From CALOBA01 sp942491465 (GTDB lineage Bacteria > Pseudomonadota > Gammaproteobacteria > Chromatiales > Chromatiaceae), in the NCBI GenBank assembly GCA_942491465.1, contig CALOBA010000074.1, positions 8,978-72,977 on the forward strand: a stretch of DNA of 64,000 nucleotides. The letters run 5' to 3'. Below the pieces are notes generated by a model, which had not been told where the DNA came from, did no database searches, and saw nothing but the letters and a program-made list of their open reading frames with translations. Positions 60,034-64,000 of this stretch are shown here, in pieces; the first letter of the stretch is position 1; every line of letters begins with the position of its first letter. The translations under genes and the position numbers were made by a program.

Positions 60034-61254
60034 ATGGCCGCACCTGAACAGGCCTACGACATCACCATCATCGGCGGCGCCATGGTCGGCGCCGCGCTGG
60101 CCTGCGCGGTGAGCGGCAAGGGCTGGCGCATCGCGCTGGTGGAGGGCCATCCGCCCCAGCGGGACTGGCCCGCGGGCGAGGTGGACCTGCGTGTCTCCGC
60201 GCTCAGCCGGGCCAGTCAGCGCATCCTCGAGCGCCTGGGGGCCTGGCCGCGGATGCGCACCCTCGGCGTCAGCCCCTATCGCGAGATGATGGTCTGGGAC
60301 GCGGTGGGCCGCGGCAGCATCCACTTCGACAGCGCCGACATCGGTGAGGCCAACCTGGGCCACATCGTCGAGAACCGCGTCACCCGCCTCGCGCTCTGGG
60401 AGCGCCTGGAGCAGGCCGCGGACGTGACCCTGCTCTGCCCCGCCGCCGTGCAGGGCGTCGACGCCGACGAGGATGGTGCCCTGGTCAGCCTGGATGACGG
60501 CACGCAGATCGCGACCCGACTGCTGGTGGGCGCGGACGGGCGCGAATCCATCGTGCGTTCCACCCTCGGCATCGCCTGCACCGGCAAGGCCTACGACCAG
60601 CGCGCCATCGTCGCCAGTGTCGAGGTCGCCCACTGGCACCGCGAGACCGCCTGGCAGCGCTTCCTACCCACCGGCCCCCTGGCCTTCCTGCCGCTGGCCG
60701 ACGGGCGCTGTTCCATCGTCTGGTCTGCCGAGGAGCACCGCGCCAACGCGCTGCTCGACCTCGACGATGCGGCCTTCATCGGCGAGCTGGAAGACGCCAT
60801 CGAGCAGCGCCTGGGCCCGGTGCTGTCCATCGGCCCGCGGGCCTCGTTTCCGCTCCGGCTCCAACACGCCAAGGAATACGTCCGCCCCCGCGCCGTGCTG
60901 ATCGGCGACGCCGCCCACACCGTGCACCCGCTGGCCGGTCAGGGCGTCAACCTGGGCTTCCTCGACGTCGCCGCGCTGGCCGAGACCCTGGACCACGCCC
61001 GCGCCAAACACCGCGACATCGGCAGCCTGCACATCCTGCGCCGCTACGCCCGCGCCCGCCGCGGCGACAACGCGGCCATGCTCACCGCCATGGACCTGTT
61101 CAAGCAGACCTTCAGCAACCGCAACCCGGCCCTGGCCGCCGCCCGCAGCCTCGGCCTGAGCAGCGCCGACCACATCCCTGCCATCAAGCGCGCCTTCATG
61201 GGACAGGCCATGGGCCTCGGCGACGCGCTGCCGCCGTTGGCGCGGGTGGGGTAA
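60034..61254 (+). CDS. FAD-dependent ubiquinone-type hydroxylase (UbiH/UbiI/VisC family)
   Basis: 406 residues. FAD motifs: DITIIGGAMVGAALACAVSG (GxGxxG-like) at the N-terminus, LLVGADGRESIVRSTLGI and the second FAD motif VLIGDAAHTVHPLAGQGVNL. The middle (LGHIVENRVTRLALWERL) is family-typical. It hydroxylates the polyprenyl-benzene ring in ubiquinone synthesis. Which position cannot be decided by eye; UbiI/VisC fits best. The GGAGGAG site precedes the start. The 3' end is duplicated at 63447-63705. Confidence 0.88.
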   Translation: MAAPEQAYDITIIGGAMVGAALACAVSGKGWRIALVEGHPPQRDWPAGEVDLRVSALSRASQRILERLGAWPRMRTLGVSPYREMMVWDAVGRGSIHFDSADIGEANLGHIVENRVTRLALWERLEQAADVTLLCPAAVQGVDADEDGALVSLDDGTQIATRLLVGADGRESIVRSTLGIACTGKAYDQRAIVASVEVAHWHRETAWQRFLPTGPLAFLPLADGRCSIVWSAEEHRANALLDLDDAAFIGELEDAIEQRLGPVLSIGPRASFPLRLQHAKEYVRPRAVLIGDAAHTVHPLAGQGVNLGFLDVAALAETLDHARAKHRDIGSLHILRRYARARRGDNAAMLTAMDLFKQTFSNRNPALAAARSLGLSSADHIPAIKRAFMGQAMGLGDALPPLARVG

Positions 61255-61304
61255 GACGGCCGAGGCAGTCGCCGGTACCGGCACTAGACGGAGACTGATC
61301 GAGC

Positions 61305-62750
61305 ATGCATCTCCCCCTCGTCGCCCGCATCACGGGCCTGTTTGCCATCCTGTTCAGCCTGACGCTGGCGGCGCCGATACTGGTGGGCGTGCTCTATCGC
61401 GAGCCGGTGATCGAGTATTTCCTGTATCCGATGCTGGGGTCCCTGGTGATCGGCCTGTTGCTGTGGCTGATCGGCCTGAATCGCCACACCGAACTCGGCG
61501 TGCGCGACGGCTTCCTCATCGTCGCCCTATTCTGGCTCATGGTCAGCGTACTCGGCGCCTGGCCGTTGATGCTAGGCTTCGGGCTGTCACCGGTGGACGC
61601 CCTGTTCGAGTCGGCCTCAGGCTTCACCACCACCGGGGCCACCGTCATCACCGGACTGGACGCCATGCCTCGGTCACTGCTGTTCTATCGCCAGCAGATC
61701 CAGTGGCTTGGCGGCATGGGGGTCATCGTCCTGGGCCTGGCGGTTATCCCGCTGCTCGGCATCGGCGGCATGCAGCTCTACCGCGCCGAGGCCCCGGGGC
61801 CGATGAAGGAGGAAAAGCTGACCCCGCGCCTGGCCAAGACCGCCCGCGCGCTCTGGCTCTTGTATCTGGTGCTGACCATTGCCTGCGCCGCGGGCTATTG
61901 GCTCGCCGGCATGGACGCCTTCGACGCCGTCGCCCACAGCCTGAGCACGGTCTCCACCGGCGGTTTCTCCACCCACGACGAGAGCATCGGCTACTTCCAC
62001 AGCGCCGGCATCGAGGCGGTGGCCGTGGTCTGCATGCTGCTGGCGGCAATCAACTTTGGCGTCCACTTCCAGGTCTGGCTTCGACGCGACCCGCGGCCCT
62101 ACCTGCAAGACCCGGAATCCCGCGCCTTTCTGATCTTCGTCGCGGCGATGGTGATACTGGTCGCCTTCATGCTCTGGCTCGACGGCGTCTACGCCGGCCC
62201 CCATCAGGGGCTGCGCGACGCCAGCTTCGAGGTCGTCTCGCTGGTCACCAGCACCGGCTTCGGCACCGTCGACTACGCGCACTGGCCCGACTTCCTGCCG
62301 GTGCTGCTGATGCTGATCAGCTTCGTCGGCGGCTGCGGCGGCTCCACCGCCGGCGGCATCAAGGTCGCGCGGGTGATGCTGCTGGTCAAGCAGGGCCTGC
62401 TGGAGGTGCGCCGCCTGGTCCACCCGCGGGCCATGCGGCCGCTGCGGCTCGGCCACCGGGTCGTGGAGCCGCAGCTGTTGCAGGCGGTCTGGGGCTACTT
62501 CGCCGTCTACATGATCAGCTTTGTGGTCTGCGGCCTGCTGATGATCCACGCCGGCCTGGAGCCGATCTCGGCCTTCGCCGCCGTGGCCACCAGCCTCAAC
62601 AACCTCGGCCCGGGCTTGGGCGAGGTGGCCTACAACTTCCAGTCCGTCAGCGACTCCGGCAAGCTGATCTCCGTCCTGGCGATGATCCTCGGCCGGCTGG
62701 AGATCTTCACCATCCTGGTGCTGCTGACGCCCGGGTTCTGGCGCGATTGA
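61305..62750 (+). CDS. trkH: Trk potassium uptake protein TrkH
   Basis: 481 residues, 50 bp after the hydroxylase gene. The four pore signatures of the SKT family are present: ASGFTTTGATV, STVSTGGFST, LVTSTGFGTVD and ATSLNNLGPGL, each with a filter glycine. VGGCGGSTAGGIKVAR is diagnostic of TrkH/TrkG. It imports K+ with the TrkA subunit, important for osmotic adaptation. Parts of it are duplicated at the window end. Confidence 0.93.
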   Translation: MHLPLVARITGLFAILFSLTLAAPILVGVLYREPVIEYFLYPMLGSLVIGLLLWLIGLNRHTELGVRDGFLIVALFWLMVSVLGAWPLMLGFGLSPVDALFESASGFTTTGATVITGLDAMPRSLLFYRQQIQWLGGMGVIVLGLAVIPLLGIGGMQLYRAEAPGPMKEEKLTPRLAKTARALWLLYLVLTIACAAGYWLAGMDAFDAVAHSLSTVSTGGFSTHDESIGYFHSAGIEAVAVVCMLLAAINFGVHFQVWLRRDPRPYLQDPESRAFLIFVAAMVILVAFMLWLDGVYAGPHQGLRDASFEVVSLVTSTGFGTVDYAHWPDFLPVLLMLISFVGGCGGSTAGGIKVARVMLLVKQGLLEVRRLVHPRAMRPLRLGHRVVEPQLLQAVWGYFAVYMISFVVCGLLMIHAGLEPISAFAAVATSLNNLGPGLGEVAYNFQSVSDSGKLISVLAMILGRLEIFTILVLLTPGFWRD

Positions 62751-63038
62751 CGCGTGAGAACGTATTGATGTTACCGGCTAGCCGGACCGGCCGAACCGGC
62801 GGCGCCGCCGACCCGACCCGGCCCGTTCCGCCACGTCCACCAGAAGTCAGTTAATCCCTGCGAGCACTCTCATGGGCATCCGGTGATCCGCCTGCCCAGC
62901 GGCGGGCCCAACTCGCGCCCCAACCGCGCGCTGCCAAGTGAAATGATGCGGAAGTCCTCTCCGACCTCCGTCATGGCTCCAAGGCACCAAAGCCAGATTG
63001 GCGCCCGAAAACCCTACCGCGCTTGCCGAGGGGGCGTG

Positions 63039-63275
63039 CTAGGTCGCCGGGTTCTTCGGCATGTCGAAGAAGCGATAGGCCACGCCGGCCAGCGCCGCGC
63101 CGACGATGGGGGCGACCCAGAACAGCCATAGCTGCATCAGCGCCTTGCCCTCGCCGGCGAAGAACAGCACCAGGGCCGGGCGGGTGGGCGGGTTGACAAG
63201 GTGTTGGTGATCAGGATCGAGATCAGGTGGATCAGGCGGCCGACATCGGTGAGGCCACTGGGCACATCGGGAGAA
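63039..63275 (-). pseudogene. aqpZ: Aquaporin Z C-terminal fragment
   Basis: The minus strand reads DVGRLIHLISILITNTLVNP, and after a frame slip ALMQLWLFWVAPIVGAALAG and VAYRFFDMPKN to a stop at 63039. These are the last membrane helices of AqpZ. The second NPA loop region is damaged near 63195-63205. The rest of the gene should lie where the poly-G tract begins, so it is lost at the faulty junction. Confidence 0.65.
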
Positions 63276-63284
63276 CGGTCACGG

Positions 63285-63446
<162 letters not shown>

Positions 63447-64000
63447 CCGCGCCAAACACCGCGACATCGGCAGCCTGCACATCCTGCGCCGCTACGCCCG
63501 CGCCCGCCGCGGCGACAACGCGGCCATGCTCACCGCCATGGACCTGTTCAAGCAGACCTTCAGCAACCGCAACCCGGCCCTGGCCGCCGCCCGCAGCCTC
63601 GGCCTGAGCAGCGCCGACCACATCCCTGCCATCAAGCGCGCCTTCATGGGACAGGCCATGGGCCTCGGCGACGCGCTGCCGCCGTTGGCGCGGGTGGGGT
63701 AAGACGACCGAGGCAGTCGCCGGTCCCGGCGCTAGACGGAGACTGATCGAGCAGTGCATCTCCCCCTCGTCGCCCGCAATCAGCTTCTGCGGAGGCTGCG
63801 GCGGCTCCACCGCCGGCGGCCTAAAGGTCGCGCGGGTGATGCTGCTGGTCAAGCAGGGGCTGCTGGAGGTGCGCCGCCTGGTCCACCCGCGGGCCATGCG
63901 ACCGCTACGGCTCGGCCACCGGATCGTGGAGCCGAAGCTGATGCAGGCAGCCTGGGGATACTTCGCCGTCTACCTGAGCGACGGACGCCCCGGCTGCGGC
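63447..64000 (+). repeat. Rearranged second copy of hydroxylase 3' end and trkH pieces
   Basis: 63447-63780 repeats 60999-61332 (end of the FAD hydroxylase, spacer, first codons of trkH) with few changes. It then jumps to 63779-63975, which repeats trkH 62317-62513 with more differences (for example AAGCTGATGCAGGCA for CAGCTGTTGCAGGCG). The result is not a functional gene. Differences suggest reads from a related strain or a second locus. Confidence 0.85.

Overview
The window is GC-rich gammaproteobacterial DNA, most likely from a purple sulfur bacterium (Chromatiales, probably Chromatiaceae). The basis is a Tat-exported SoxB beside a two-component system, a CbbR-type regulator with a scrap of a cbbO gene, the mnmA-hflD pair, ubiG, amylosucrase and a short LOV photoreceptor. 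This assignment is inference from gene content; no rRNA is present.

Layout. Bases 1-23,000 are accessory and heavily rearranged. They hold four-helix-bundle gene remnants with hexanucleotide tails, a large HEPN/NACHT/TPR STAND protein (574-5067, two frameshifts), a nine-copy 97-bp hairpin array (5284-6156), and a damaged export locus (7429-17359). That locus contains an RTX-like secreted protein fragment, SapC, a GAF-HlyD protein, an M50 peptidase-HlyD fusion, an accessory SecA and a HlyD adaptor. A plasmid-like block follows (about 17,970-22,970): truncated Fic, Tus-like terminator protein, transposase scraps, KfrA-like protein and a tyrosine recombinase. Bases 23,065-25,186 carry an amidoligase / glutamine amidotransferase / YqaA-like operon.

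From about 25.4 to 62.8 kb the DNA is ordinary chromosome with intact genes: MBL hydrolase, sugar symporter, hflD, mnmA, selO, purine salvage (MTIP and HGPRT), two CNNM/CorC proteins, ubiG, ppx, the sensor-regulator pair with soxB, LOV protein and a divergent CFA-like methyltransferase, cbbR, topoisomerase III, a GluR0-like channel, lspA, amylosucrase, tRNA-Ser(CGA), an FAD hydroxylase and trkH. The last kilobase (63,285-64,000) is a poly-G tract followed by a scrambled second copy of the upstream FAD hydroxylase/trkH sequence and looks like an assembly fault.

Strongest leads: (1) the zinc-ribbon/HEPN/NACHT/TPR/membrane protein, which looks like a bacterial NLR-type defence protein; (2) the accessory SecA + M50-HlyD + HlyD export locus; (3) two families of miniature inverted-repeat elements present in inverted pairs, one pair bracketing the recombinase and amidoligase operon; (4) a Tus-like protein on a plasmid-like island. 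Frameshifts concentrate in the first 17 kb, so part of the damage may be sequencing error rather than decay.
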